Of a DNA stretch of 64,000 nucleotides, positions 44,701 through 53,931 are shown one piece after another (the stretch's first letter is position 1; each line of letters starts with the position of its first letter). Origin of the DNA: Rhizosphaericola mali (GTDB lineage Bacteria; Bacteroidota; Bacteroidia; Chitinophagales; Chitinophagaceae); the NCBI RefSeq assembly GCF_004337365.2, contig NZ_CP044016.1, positions 3,825,507 through 3,889,506 on the forward strand. Direction: 5' to 3'. The notes under the pieces were generated by a model. The model had not been told where the DNA came from and made no database searches. It worked only from the letters and a program-made list of their open reading frames with translations. The position numbers and the translations under genes are program-made.

Positions 44701-46886
44701 TAGTTTTGTAAAAACGTCGTAACGCCCAGATAACTTTGTGCTACAAATGCAATTGCACCTGCATTTGGTGTCAAAATAAAATCTTCAGGAATAGTTGAAA
44801 AAGTTGTTAATCGACTTGCGTCATATGTATAATATCCTGCTACATCACATCCATTGATATACATCACTGGATATTTTCCGGCATTACTATAATTAGATGC
44901 ATGGTCTAGGTTGTAGTCTAATGTTGTACTAGAAGCATGTCCCCAATAATTCATTAAGCTAAATCCATTTGTAAATAAATTTCGTAATTGTACATCATTC
45001 AAAGCTGCACTAGTCTCATTTGTATATTTATTAAAATTATAAACAGTACCGCCCATTAATGTATCTGTTAAAATACTAGAATAAGAATTTAAATACCCAA
45101 CAAATTGACTAGACTCATTAGCATCACTACCGCCAGCAATGTGTACTATATTTTTCATCCATGCTTTATTATCAATTGTCTGACTTTGGCTTTGTTGATC
45201 GGCTTCATACTCTTTGATTTTTGAAAGATAAGTAGAAACCTCATCTGTCGAAATTGCACTTATACGACCGATGGGCGTCGCTGCTGCGGGTAAATAATTA
45301 TCCGATGCCAACAAAACATCCGAGGCGGGGTATCCAAATGTCGGAATAATAGCAAGCTGATTAATCCCTGTCGAACTTTGATTATAGTAAAATTGATCAT
45401 AAGTAAGACCATGACCAATTAAAAAACAGTATTCAGGTTTTGTTGAAAATTTATTGCGTGCATATTTTAAAAAATTTTTTATCGCTAACGGATGCATTCG
45501 TATTCCCCATGCAAACTCATCTTCTAATTGACTAATATCATATATCTGCGCATTAAAACTGCCACCTGCACTAGAGTTCCTATATTGTTGATATTGTGCG
45601 ACAGGATCGGAACCCGTACGTAATATGCTATTAGAAATTATTAAATAATTACCTTGAGTTGTAGATGGGTTTGTATAAGTTCTAGAACTTATATTCGTTA
45701 TTGACGTTTCGATACCAGCATCCACATTTTCGATCCCAAATGTTCTATCCAACGTACTTGCATCTACATAAAACCCCCATACAGAAGTGCTACCATTAAT
45801 TCTTACGCCGATATATCTTTTTCCATTTGTAAAATCATATAATTCAGGATTACTTGATTGGAAATTAAAATTTGTAATTTGTATATATTGGGATTGATTG
45901 CTGGCAGTAAGATTGAATGTCATCAAGTTACTCCCTGGAAAATTGAAAGTTCTTGGATATTTCATTTCAATTTTACTAAGAACAACGCGATCATCAGTAC
46001 TAGCTGGTGAATTATTGGGTTGTACAACTAATTTTGGAGAAGACGTAAAGGTGTTCAAATTCGTTATCGAAGTCACTAGATTTCCTATATTAAATCCATT
46101 TACGACTTGTGAGTTTATTGTCGTTCCATTAATAAGCAAATTAACCGTTCTATTCGTTCCCAAAACGGAAGATCCTGCTAATGCGACAGTTAATACAGGC
46201 GTCGGACCAGAAGTATACCAATTCAAAGAGGTAACATCAGGCAAATCAAAAGAAGATCCCGTTCCATTAGAGTTTATATTATAAGAAACCCATCCTTCTC
46301 CATCATCATAAGTAGAAGAATATACATATTGCCCATAAGAAGAAGCTCTCCCTGCATTAATTTGGCTTCGCTGATAAGAACCCCAAGTCGTCATATAATA
46401 GGGTACTGGAGTTGCTCCTGAAGGAATTGTATTAGTACTTGTCTGGAAGTGTAAATTTTCTGTAGTATCTGTATTTACAGTTAAAAAATAAGCTGAGCTG
46501 TCCGTTTCTAAACTATAATAATTGCTCATTTGCGATGCCTTATTTTTGTATAGTGCTGTATCTAGTGTACCATCATTTCGATTTCCATAAAATTTAATGA
46601 AATTTGTGCCTGTAATAGGATTACTTCCGTCAGTTTGTACATACAAGGCCACAACTTTACCATTATGCCAAAGTTGAAATTGATTAGCAGGAGTTGAACT
46701 TAATCCTAAATTGGAAAGCAAGTCTGCGGTAATCTTATACATTCCATCATTCAAAATCTTGAACTTATAATATGTCTTACTATAGTCAATCCATTCGTTA
46801 TTATAGGTCTGGGCATAACTTTTGCCAACTATAGAAAATAGTAGTAACAAAAAAGCGGAGCGTAGTATATATCTAAATAACTTCAT
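41727..46886 (-). CDS. C25-family peptidase, putative type IX secretion sortase (PorU2-like)
   Basis: 1719-residue secreted or surface protein with a signal peptide (ending SYAQ at about 26). A central gingipain-type peptidase C25 domain contains H650 (NYWGHASS) and C680 (YINGCDVAGY), a spacing like that of PorU (His then Cys about 30 residues on). Beta-rich regions surround it, and the C-terminus ends in an FlgD-like Ig module (GQKLANGVYIYRV). At 1719 residues it is longer than classical PorU (about 1150-1300), which is why I favour the PorU2 type. PorU-type enzymes cleave the sorting domain of type IX cargo at the cell surface. Confidence 0.8.
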   Translation of the reverse strand: MKLFRYILRSAFLLLLFSIVGKSYAQTYNNEWIDYSKTYYKFKILNDGMYKITADLLSNLGLSSTPANQFQLWHNGKVVALYVQTDGSNPITGTNFIKFYGNRNDGTLDTALYKNKASQMSNYYSLETDSSAYFLTVNTDTTENLHFQTSTNTIPSGATPVPYYMTTWGSYQRSQINAGRASSYGQYVYSSTYDDGEGWVSYNINSNGTGSSFDLPDVTSLNWYTSGPTPVLTVALAGSSVLGTNRTVNLLINGTTINSQVVNGFNIGNLVTSITNLNTFTSSPKLVVQPNNSPASTDDRVVLSKIEMKYPRTFNFPGSNLMTFNLTASNQSQYIQITNFNFQSSNPELYDFTNGKRYIGVRINGSTSVWGFYVDASTLDRTFGIENVDAGIETSITNISSRTYTNPSTTQGNYLIISNSILRTGSDPVAQYQQYRNSSAGGSFNAQIYDISQLEDEFAWGIRMHPLAIKNFLKYARNKFSTKPEYCFLIGHGLTYDQFYYNQSSTGINQLAIIPTFGYPASDVLLASDNYLPAAATPIGRISAISTDEVSTYLSKIKEYEADQQSQSQTIDNKAWMKNIVHIAGGSDANESSQFVGYLNSYSSILTDTLMGGTVYNFNKYTNETSAALNDVQLRNLFTNGFSLMNYWGHASSTTLDYNLDHASNYSNAGKYPVMYINGCDVAGYYTYDASRLTTFSTIPEDFILTPNAGAIAFVAQSYLGVTTFLQNYSLPFYQSLGRTNYGKPISYSQIDAANETTVAPSYYPNNDTLATNAQAEGNLLLGDPYISVNSFSKPDFAIEDASVTVTPSYIDISQSKFHVKAYLYNLGRATGDSLLVQIKRTHPGGTTDILYSKNIASIKYKDSIELDVPISGASDKGTNSIVFTLDPNNRYDELSKLNNTLTKSVYIYEVGLTPIYPYKYSIVNKQNIKLIASTANPIAATTQYAMEIDTTALFNSNLKVRKTLTSFGGALEFDPGITFSDSLVYYWRVSPIPTSGDYHWNVSSFLYLAKATNAGFNQSHLYQQFDSEGDRISLDSASRVWNYDNIQAIVEMQNAILQKSGQQGSDFAVSLNGTMVSEYYCGGNSLAFVVLEPNTMKPYYNSSTPSTTAPSSYTTSFMGSYVPCVDKAYCIPQQTFEFETSTEDQRNKIRDFMDWIPNGAFVAVRNCYFPYWSDMPKAAEWKADGSNSMYSRLVQMGFSTIDDYNAVKAWSFSYKKNDATYTPVIQFSEGTDDKIQTSTIFNESDSLGYITSPNFGPSRKWYTMLWDGYSQETISGDKATVDIIGVTTAGAETTLRTINSSQKSVDISDIDAATYPYIKFYMRNADSINYTPYQLKYWRLLYDAVPEGALAANVYYKATSDSLTKGADYSMDIAFKNIGDVPFDDSLKVNYTLTDKSNVAHLFSLSKLKPLVSGDTTLVHVRVPGTDTTSNNLSTNIYTGSNTQYLDVNPDNNPIEQTHANNFLSQPLYVSGDDGDVSLDITFDGVHILNNDIVASAPKIIAKLTSESKYQLLTDTALLTLQLKYPDGTLKRIKYGTDTLLFTGAKDSSDNAALANFAPYLTQDGTYELIVQGKSTTSSTSVSQYSISFQVYNKPMISDMFNYPNPFTTSTAFVFTLTGSVVPQNIRIEILTITGKIVKEITKAELGPLKIGRNITEYKWDGTDQYGQKLANGVYIYRVITNLDGKKLDKFNVTDTNGNSVNTGQFFNKGYGKMYLMR

Positions 46887-46912
46887 TATTTCAATATTTT
46901 CAAAGGAGAGGG

Positions 46913-48025
46913 CTAATAATCTTTTTTCCTATTTAGAAAGAATTTAATTGAAAACACATGGGTGTATAAAGGACTTGATTGATTGGCAAGATTTACAAAT
47001 GCATAATCAATCGTTGCATTGCCTATTCTAAAACCTGCACCCAAACTAGGCTGATAAATCCATGTTTTTTGAAGATTCAAAGTATCACCATCTTTGAGTG
47101 CTCTTTGAAAATTGGCGATACCTGCACGTATAAATACGCGATCTGAAATATTTGCCTCTAATCCCAAATGCGGATCGATACTGATTGGTTTGCCACTGAT
47201 CAACGTATTTCTTTGTCCATCAAAAGTGAAATTCATACTTGCTTCTGTCGACAAATGAAATTTTTCACTAAATTCAAAATTATAGGCACCACCGATCAAA
47301 AGGGATGGAGCTGTAGACTCTGTTGATTTTATGGGAATATCATTATCCGTTAAATATAATTGTTGTTTTTCCGCATCGGTAAAGTGAAATTTCCACGCAT
47401 TATAAGTTGTAGTGATATCTTTTGCCATGATACCGACACTCCACTTGTGTGCTCTAATCATCAAACCCGCATCCAAACCAGCACCCCACGCATTGGCAAA
47501 AGTTCCGACTTTTCTGTATATGATTTTTGCATTGCCTCCAAAGGATATTTGCAAATCATCATCATTACGAATGAATTGCGAATAGGAAAGTAAAAATGCA
47601 TAATCCGCAGATGAAAAAGAGGTGATATTATTATAATTCAAACTTCCATCTGGATTTACCAAAAACAATGTATTGGGAATATCATCTACCCCAAAACGCA
47701 ACATCGTCAACCCCAATGTTCTTTGTCCATTAGACACAGGAAAGGCTCCTGCTAAATAGTCATATTTACCAATTCCTGAAAAATACTCCGCATGTTGTGC
47801 CGCAAAAGACGGCGATTCATTGACATACGCTAAACCTGCAGGATTCCAATATCCTGCAGTAGCGTCTGTTGCAGAAGCAACTTGCGCACCGCCCATACCT
47901 AACGCTCTTGCACCTGCACCAATATTTAAAAATTCATTCGAATAGGTTCTAAATTGAGCCTTGACATTACTTAAAACGCCAAAATATCCCAATGCCATAA
48001 AAGCAAGAGACTTAATATAATTCAT
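46913..48025 (-). CDS. PorV/PorQ-type outer-membrane protein (PorV2-like)
   Basis: 370-residue FadL-like 14-strand beta-barrel with a signal peptide (MALGYFGVLSNVKAQF). The N-terminal block FLNIGAGARALGMGGAQVAS is the family signature of PorV/PorQ/UPF0164 proteins. It ends in YTHVFSIKFFLN. It is the first gene of the operon and lies 26 bases before the C25 peptidase gene, so it probably presents or anchors that peptidase, as PorV does for PorU. A TAATTTTG box at 48096-48103 (minus strand) is a likely -7 element. Confidence 0.85.
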   Translation of the reverse strand: MNYIKSLAFMALGYFGVLSNVKAQFRTYSNEFLNIGAGARALGMGGAQVASATDATAGYWNPAGLAYVNESPSFAAQHAEYFSGIGKYDYLAGAFPVSNGQRTLGLTMLRFGVDDIPNTLFLVNPDGSLNYNNITSFSSADYAFLLSYSQFIRNDDDLQISFGGNAKIIYRKVGTFANAWGAGLDAGLMIRAHKWSVGIMAKDITTTYNAWKFHFTDAEKQQLYLTDNDIPIKSTESTAPSLLIGGAYNFEFSEKFHLSTEASMNFTFDGQRNTLISGKPISIDPHLGLEANISDRVFIRAGIANFQRALKDGDTLNLQKTWIYQPSLGAGFRIGNATIDYAFVNLANQSSPLYTHVFSIKFFLNRKKDY

Positions 48026-48171
48026 ATGATATAATTACTCCTTAAAACGCAATTAGTCGTATAATATTGTTAATAAAATGTTCAGAAAAAGCGAACAAAA
48101 TTAGACATTATTTTGCGTTTCTATGGATTACTAAATATGAAAAACTATTTTTGCCAAAATTTTGGAATAAA

Positions 48172-49449
48172 ATGAATTTGATTGAGGAGCTTCGTTGGAG
48201 AGGCATGTTACAAGATATTATTCCTGGTACGGAAGAGCAATTATTGAAAGAATCTACCGCTGGATATATCGGATTTGATCCCACTGCGGATAGTTTGCAT
48301 ATTGGAAGCTTAGTTCCCATTATATTGTTGTGTCATTTACAAAAAGCAGGACACAAACCTTATGTTTTGATTGGAGGAGCGACGGGAATGATTGGTGACC
48401 CAACTGGCAAAAGTGCTGAACGCAATTTGTTAGACGAAGCGACTTTGGCAAAAAATATCGCTGGTGTAAAAAAACAATTGACACAGTTCTTGGATTTTGA
48501 TGCGTCTAAATCTAATGGAGCCGTTTTGGTTAATAATTATGATTGGTTCAAAACCATTTCTTTTATTGACTTTTTGCGTGACACAGGTAAATCCATCACC
48601 GTTAATTACATGATGTCCAAAGACAGTGTAAAAAAACGTATTGAAAGTGATAATGGTATTAGCTATACAGAATTTGCCTACCAATTAATGCAAGGACATG
48701 ATTTTTATGAATTATACACAAAAAATAATGTCAAATTACAAATGGGCGGTAGCGACCAATGGGGAAATATCACCACAGGAGCTGAATTAATCCGTAGAAA
48801 AGCTGGCGGTGAAGCATTTGCTTTTACTTGCCCATTATTGAAAAAAGCAGATGGTGGGAAATTTGGAAAAACAGAAGGTGGTAATGTTTGGTTAGATGCA
48901 GAAAGAACAACACCTTTCCAATTTTACCAATTTTGGATAAATGCGTCTGATGATGATGCAAAAAAATGGATCAAAATTTTTACTTTTTTGAGTAAAGAAA
49001 CGATCGAGCAATTAACCATTGAACACGATACAAATCCTGCAGCACGTCTTTTGCAAAAATCTTTGGCAAAAGAATTGACCATTTTCGTTCATGGAGAAGA
49101 GGCATATAATGAAGCTATTATCACAACCGAAAAATTATTTTCCGCGCAAAATGCTTCTGTAGATACGCTTTCTGTTGAAGATTTGGAAAATATGAATGGC
49201 ATTGTCAAAATTGATTTTCCAAAAGCAAATTTGAATGGCGATTTAGATATTGTAAGCTTCTTAGCGGATACCAAAATCTTATCAAGTAAAGGCGAAGCAC
49301 GCAAAATGGTACAAAATGGCGGAGTCAGCATCAATAGAGAAAAAGTAGCTGATATAGCAGCGAAAATGAATAGCTTTACACTTTTACATGATCAATATTT
49401 ACTCATTCAAAAAGGCAAGAAAAATCACTTTTTGTTGAAAGCAGTTTAG
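48172..49449 (+). CDS. tyrS: Tyrosyl-tRNA synthetase
   Basis: Class I aminoacyl-tRNA synthetase charging tRNA-Tyr. I place the start at the ATG at 48172 (MNLIEELRWRGMLQD), giving 425 residues, the normal length; a longer upstream reading would add 35 unrelated residues. The HIGH-type motif is LHIGSLVP (about 44-51) and the KMSKS-type motif is KFGKTEGG (about 228). The C-terminal S4 RNA-binding domain (about 360-425) is present. A TATTTTTG box lies near 48147. Confidence 0.97.
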   Translation: MNLIEELRWRGMLQDIIPGTEEQLLKESTAGYIGFDPTADSLHIGSLVPIILLCHLQKAGHKPYVLIGGATGMIGDPTGKSAERNLLDEATLAKNIAGVKKQLTQFLDFDASKSNGAVLVNNYDWFKTISFIDFLRDTGKSITVNYMMSKDSVKKRIESDNGISYTEFAYQLMQGHDFYELYTKNNVKLQMGGSDQWGNITTGAELIRRKAGGEAFAFTCPLLKKADGGKFGKTEGGNVWLDAERTTPFQFYQFWINASDDDAKKWIKIFTFLSKETIEQLTIEHDTNPAARLLQKSLAKELTIFVHGEEAYNEAIITTEKLFSAQNASVDTLSVEDLENMNGIVKIDFPKANLNGDLDIVSFLADTKILSSKGEARKMVQNGGVSINREKVADIAAKMNSFTLLHDQYLLIQKGKKNHFLLKAV

Positions 49450-49494
49450 ATAATGATGAATTAGAAATTATAAATGATTAAATAATCATTATAT

Positions 49495-49536
49495 AAAAAG
49501 TGGAGTATAGAAATGTGATTCTTTACTCCACTTTTT
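49495..49536. terminator. Bidirectional terminator, tyrS / corA
   Basis: Perfect 13-bp stem AAAAAGTGGAGTA (49495-49507) with TACTCCACTTTTT (49524-49536) and a 16-base loop between convergent genes. Confidence 0.9.
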
Positions 49537-49562
49537 ATTAAACGCTTCATTCACAATTCTAT

Positions 49563-50552
49563 TCATATCCATTTTTTCTTTCTAAAATACACCAGCATCA
49601 GCAAGAAAACAATAAACAAAATAGTAAGAATTACCCAAAAACTATTGTAGTCGTGCAAGAATGGTATATGATCAAAATTCATCCCAAAAATACCACCAAT
49701 CACCGTTGCGGGCGCGAGCAAACAAGTCACAATAGCCATAACATTCATGGATTCGTTCATTTTTAGACTTGACTTATTGAGATATAGATCATGCAGATTG
49801 CTCATGCTGTCGTGGTAACTTTCCATAATATCCTGCGCCTGCAATATATGATCATACACATCTTTAAAATAGCGTTCTGTTTTCTTGTCAATCAGCGGAT
49901 TATTGGTCTTAAGAAAATTATTGACCAACTCGCGTACCGGCAATATATTTCTTCTCAAAAGCATCAAATCTTTACGTAAGCGTGTCACTTCTTTTATGGA
50001 AAAATTAAAATCTTTGCTCAATACCAAAGCATCTTCTTCTGTCTCTATGCGATCGCCAAAATCGTCTATAATATCCTGATAATCATCAACAATCGCATCT
50101 AATAATGCATAACAAAGAAAGTCTGCACCTTTTAATCGGATTCGACTTTTATCTGCTCTAATTTCTTTACGTATACTTTCAAATGCATCAAAATTAGGTT
50201 CTTCTTGAAACGTAATAATAAAGCCAGGTCCCAATACAATGCTGACTTGTTCCTTATTAACGGAATTGTCCTGTTGATCAATACGCAACATATTGAGCAA
50301 GCAAAAAATAATGTTGTCTTGTTCGTCAATTTTTGGACGTTGACCTTTGCTCAAAATATCTAATTCCAACAGATAATGAATATTGTAATGTAGGCAAAGC
50401 GCATGCACCACATCTTTATCCAATTTGGATACATTGATCCAAGTGACATTGGCATTGTCTCTAAATGGAAAACATTCATTGATTTCTGTTGGTACATATT
50501 CGTGTACTTCCGTTTCATTATAATCGAGAATGTTGATATTTTGTATTTGCAT
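49563..50552 (-). CDS. corA: CorA-family magnesium/cobalt transporter
   Basis: 329-residue homopentameric Mg2+ channel. A large N-terminal cytoplasmic domain (about 1-260) leads into two C-terminal transmembrane helices; the GMN signature is present in IGGIFGMNFDHIPF at the end of the first one. The C-terminus is basic (FRKKKW), as in the family. It is 8 bases downstream of the helicase gene and probably cotranscribed. Confidence 0.95.
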   Translation of the reverse strand: MQIQNINILDYNETEVHEYVPTEINECFPFRDNANVTWINVSKLDKDVVHALCLHYNIHYLLELDILSKGQRPKIDEQDNIIFCLLNMLRIDQQDNSVNKEQVSIVLGPGFIITFQEEPNFDAFESIRKEIRADKSRIRLKGADFLCYALLDAIVDDYQDIIDDFGDRIETEEDALVLSKDFNFSIKEVTRLRKDLMLLRRNILPVRELVNNFLKTNNPLIDKKTERYFKDVYDHILQAQDIMESYHDSMSNLHDLYLNKSSLKMNESMNVMAIVTCLLAPATVIGGIFGMNFDHIPFLHDYNSFWVILTILFIVFLLMLVYFRKKKWI

Positions 50553-50560
50553 AGATTATA

Positions 50561-52792
50561 TTAAGTGGTGGAGGCTTGCTTTTGAGAAGTAAACCAAGAA
50601 CGAACGGCTTTTATTTGCATATAGGAAAATTCATTTTCAAATGCGTCAAAGATTTCTTTGAGAGGCGTTGCGGATGTATGATTTTCCAAATACTTAATAA
50701 TTCTTTTTTGATCTGTTTTTTTTACAAATCTATCTAAATCAACTTCGCCCGAAGGTATAAATTGCAAGATATGCGTTTCGATCGTACTGGTGGAGAGATT
50801 GCGTTCCGTAGCTATTTCCTCAATGGATTTTCCATCTTGAAACATAGCAAATGTAACCATTCGAGTCTCTCCTACTTCTCGCTTTTTCACTACAGGAATG
50901 CTTTGACTTTCAACAACTTCTTTTTGTTGTTCTGTCAATTTCAAAATCAATTCTTCTACAGGAACATTATTAGCCAAACCATCTACCAAAGATTGCGATT
51001 GCAAAATCTGACGTTTTTTCTTTTCAAATATTTGAAACATCAAATGCAATTCTTTAACAAATTTGGTTGCTTTTTTTTCTGCTTTTACCAAATCAATTAT
51101 TTGCTGAAAAGGCACGATTACATTGGTTTCCAAATGTGGTAAAAACCATTGAATCGCTGCATTCATTCTTTCATGTAAATGCTCATATTGTGCAGCATCG
51201 CTTTTATCCAAAATGATTTGCAATTGACGAGAAAACGTATTGGCAACTTCTAATTGCTTTTTTATAGCTTCATGTATCGGACGACATTTTAAAGCAATTC
51301 GATCGCGTTCTTTTACTTTTTTCGTTGCCAAATCTTCTAAGAAATCTACAAATTTGTCCAACAATTTATTCCAATCAAACGTGCGAATCAGTAATTGCCC
51401 TACATATTCTTTTTGTTCGTCCAAAAGCATTGCATCCAAAGAGGCGTCCGCATTCTTTTCTATAAATTGCAAAACATTCGTATCCGAAAAAATATTTCCA
51501 TCCGAAATACGCGAGCGCAAAACCAAACCTTGAATGCTACGCAATCGGCTGAGCGCCACATACACTTGACCAGCGGCAAACGAACGTCCGGCATCAACAA
51601 TCGCCCGATCAAAGGTCAAACCTTGACTTTTGTGAATCGTCACAGCCCAAGCCAATCGTATCGGAAATTGTTCAAATGTTCCTAATTCTTCTTCTTCAAT
51701 TTTATCTTTTACATCGTCATATTTGTATCGAATATTGCTCCATTTTTCTCGACTGAGCAACAACACATCTTCTTCACCTTTGAATTTTATTTTGATAGTA
51801 TCGGTGTCTATTTCGGCGATCGTTCCGATTTTTCCATTGTAATATTTGCGTAGCTCACCTTTGTCATTTTTGATAAACATAATCTGCGCACCTAATTTCA
51901 ATTCCAACGTCTTTTCTGCTGGAAATACTTTTTCGGGAAAATCACGACTCACCATAGCATTAAATCGAAATATTTTCCCTGGCAATTCTGCTAATTCCTG
52001 TTGGTTGATCTGATCTGCAATCACATTATGCGAGGCGATGGTGATAAATTCTTCGGACTTATTTGGTTCAAAATCAGGCTGATAATAAGAATTGAGATAT
52101 TCTATATCCGAATATTCACATTTATTATTCCGCACCTTATTGAGCAAATCAATAAATCGATCATCTTTTTGACGATAGATTTTTTTCAACTCAATAAATA
52201 TGGGATTGGTCTCTTGAATACTACGTGCTGAAAAGAAAAATGGACTAGCATATAATTCACTCAATTGCGCCATTTCCTCATTTTTTACAACTGGCGGCAA
52301 CTGAAATAAATCGCCAATATACAACATCTGCACCCCTCCAAAAGGCGTATATGGTTGTCGACGGATGGCACGTAAAATATCATCAATCGCATCCAAAAGA
52401 TCGGCGCGTACCATGGAAATCTCATCAATAATGATCAATTCCAATTCACGTATGAGATCCAATTTACTTCGATTAAAACGCAATTTAGACATCAATCTAT
52501 TTTTATTATAGATCATGCTGTCCTCTGGATTGCCCCATTCGGATGGCGCATTGGGTACATACATTCCAAATGGCAATTGGAAAAAAGAATGAATCGTGAC
52601 GCCGCCGGCATTGATCGCAGCGACTCCTGTGGGCGCAATCACGACCATATTTTTAAAGCAACTTTCCTTGATAAATTTTAGAAAAGTCGTCTTTCCCGTA
52701 CCGGCTTTTCCGGTAAGAAATACATCTTTATTGGTCTGATTGATAAAACTTGCGGCGCGTGCAAAATCTTCATTTTTTTCCAAAGAAATCAT
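50561..52792 (-). CDS. PIF1-like SF1B helicase with a C-terminal HTH domain
   Basis: 743-residue ATP-dependent helicase. Walker A GKAGTGKTT at 28-36, Walker B LIIIDEISMV (about 112-121) and the RecD2/PIF1 elements VTIHKSQGLTFDRAIVD and YVALSRLRS are all seen, so the helicase core spans about 1-440. The remaining 300 residues are a Bacteroidota-specific extension with coiled-coil stretches and, near 665-740, a helix-turn-helix domain (MFQDGKSIEEIATERNL; STIETHILQF). The tail suggests binding to a DNA or RNA element or to a partner. It overlaps no gene and leads into corA. Confidence 0.9.
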   Translation of the reverse strand: MISLEKNEDFARAASFINQTNKDVFLTGKAGTGKTTFLKFIKESCFKNMVVIAPTGVAAINAGGVTIHSFFQLPFGMYVPNAPSEWGNPEDSMIYNKNRLMSKLRFNRSKLDLIRELELIIIDEISMVRADLLDAIDDILRAIRRQPYTPFGGVQMLYIGDLFQLPPVVKNEEMAQLSELYASPFFFSARSIQETNPIFIELKKIYRQKDDRFIDLLNKVRNNKCEYSDIEYLNSYYQPDFEPNKSEEFITIASHNVIADQINQQELAELPGKIFRFNAMVSRDFPEKVFPAEKTLELKLGAQIMFIKNDKGELRKYYNGKIGTIAEIDTDTIKIKFKGEEDVLLLSREKWSNIRYKYDDVKDKIEEEELGTFEQFPIRLAWAVTIHKSQGLTFDRAIVDAGRSFAAGQVYVALSRLRSIQGLVLRSRISDGNIFSDTNVLQFIEKNADASLDAMLLDEQKEYVGQLLIRTFDWNKLLDKFVDFLEDLATKKVKERDRIALKCRPIHEAIKKQLEVANTFSRQLQIILDKSDAAQYEHLHERMNAAIQWFLPHLETNVIVPFQQIIDLVKAEKKATKFVKELHLMFQIFEKKKRQILQSQSLVDGLANNVPVEELILKLTEQQKEVVESQSIPVVKKREVGETRMVTFAMFQDGKSIEEIATERNLSTSTIETHILQFIPSGEVDLDRFVKKTDQKRIIKYLENHTSATPLKEIFDAFENEFSYMQIKAVRSWFTSQKQASTT

Positions 52793-52832
52793 GGCGGCAA
52801 GTTACCAAATTTGTAGAAAGGGTTTGGGAAAA

Positions 52833-52868
52833 AGAAAGCGTGCAACTTGATTAAGTTGCACGCTTTCT
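52833..52868 (-). terminator. Rho-independent terminator of the GDPD gene
   Basis: Perfect 16-bp stem AGAAAGCGTGCAACTT (52833-52848) with AAGTTGCACGCTTTCT (52853-52868), loop GATT, U-rich flank on the minus strand. It sits 19 bases after the stop and shields the helicase gene. Confidence 0.93.
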
Positions 52869-52887
52869 ATAAAATATTGAAATAGAA

Positions 52888-53679
52888 TTATTTGTATAAA
52901 AGTTGGAATAATAATTCTGGTTCGTTCGTAGTAATATATTTGAATTGATGGTCTATGAAATATTGTAAATCTTTCTGCTCATTAACCGTCCAAGCATTCA
53001 AGTCCAAACCAAGTTTTTTGGATTCTGCGATCCATTCTGGATGTTTCTGATACACAGAAATATGATAATCTAGACCATTTATTTTGTCAGCTTTCAATTG
53101 CGCAGGAGCAATATCGCCTTCCAAATATTCAATATTTGCTTTCGCATCCAAACTACGAATTTTCTTCACTGCATCGTAATCAAAACTAATATACAGGATC
53201 CATTTTTGTGCATGTAGTTGATGTACAAGATCAACACATCTTTCGGTCAATTGAATTGTGCGTTCTTTCGAAATAATGGATTTTTTAACTTCTAAAACCA
53301 ATTTGGTAGCCGTTTGATCCATTCCGGCAGCTAAATATTCTTGTAAAGTTGGTATCGTTTCGCCATTGGGAAGTTTTTTGGCAGCCAATTCGGCATAAGT
53401 GCTTTTTTCAATTATAAGACCTTGATATTCATCATCGTGACAGATAACCAAGGAATCATCTTTGGTCAAATGCACATCAAATTCCGAACCGATACAACCG
53501 ATTTTAATCGCTTCTTTCAAGGAGGCAATAGAATTTTGTGGATTTTTGGCTTCTTTCCATGCTCCACGATGTGCCACAACGGGATTATAATTTTTCACAT
53601 TGGAATTGGTTGTTTTTTTTACACTTTTACAACTCATCAAGGCAACGCCAATCGCGATGGCAAACATTAATTTTTTCAT
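52888..53679 (-). CDS. Glycerophosphodiester phosphodiesterase lipoprotein
   Basis: 263-residue GDPD-family TIM-barrel enzyme that hydrolyses deacylated phospholipids to glycerol-3-phosphate and an alcohol. The N-terminus is a lipoprotein signal with lipobox LMSC (C17), so it is anchored in the envelope. Metal and catalytic residues are present: H37-R38 (AHRGAW), E66 and D68 (GSEFDVHLTKDD) and H81 (VICHDDE). Length is normal for the bacterial family. The terminator just downstream on the minus strand makes it monocistronic. Confidence 0.94.
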   Translation of the reverse strand: MKKLMFAIAIGVALMSCKSVKKTTNSNVKNYNPVVAHRGAWKEAKNPQNSIASLKEAIKIGCIGSEFDVHLTKDDSLVICHDDEYQGLIIEKSTYAELAAKKLPNGETIPTLQEYLAAGMDQTATKLVLEVKKSIISKERTIQLTERCVDLVHQLHAQKWILYISFDYDAVKKIRSLDAKANIEYLEGDIAPAQLKADKINGLDYHISVYQKHPEWIAESKKLGLDLNAWTVNEQKDLQYFIDHQFKYITTNEPELLFQLLYK

Positions 53680-53931
53680 ATCTAAAATTTTCCGTGGTAA
53701 ATATATTGATTATCAATAAGAAACCATTTTGTCAGAAAATTCTTAACGCATTCGTAAAATGAAACATGAGACCCGACCTTACTTTCTCGCGCAAGCTTAA
53801 GTGAGGAATGAACGGAGCCAGTGTGTTTTTTGATGTCACACAAGCACCGCTTCGCTAATGCTTGCGCGAGAAAAGTGAACATCAAACCTCAAGCCATTAA
53901 CCTTATAATTCATGCCACCAACCTTCTATCT
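53680..53931. other. Intergenic region holding a palindromic element
   Basis: 252 bases between the outer-membrane barrel gene and the GDPD gene. The 53783-53873 part is a GC-richer palindromic element; the rest is unremarkable. A 67-codon open frame here is formed by the element itself and is not called as a gene. Confidence 0.6.
53783..53873. repeat. Palindromic repeat-like element with TTTCTCGCGCAAGC arms
   Basis: Perfect 14-base terminal inverted repeat: TTTCTCGCGCAAGC (53783-53796) and its complement (53860-53873). The interior contains a further short pair (GTGTG / CACAC at 53821-53825 and 53836-53842). It is more GC-rich than the flanks. The form suggests a dispersed REP- or MITE-like element, but I cannot count copies in a 64-kb window and see no second one. 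Confidence 0.6.

Noticed and set aside
53682-53885. 67-codon open frame between the GDPD and barrel genes
   Set aside because: It is composed mostly of the palindromic element and ends with random-looking sequence; it has no signal of selection that I can see.
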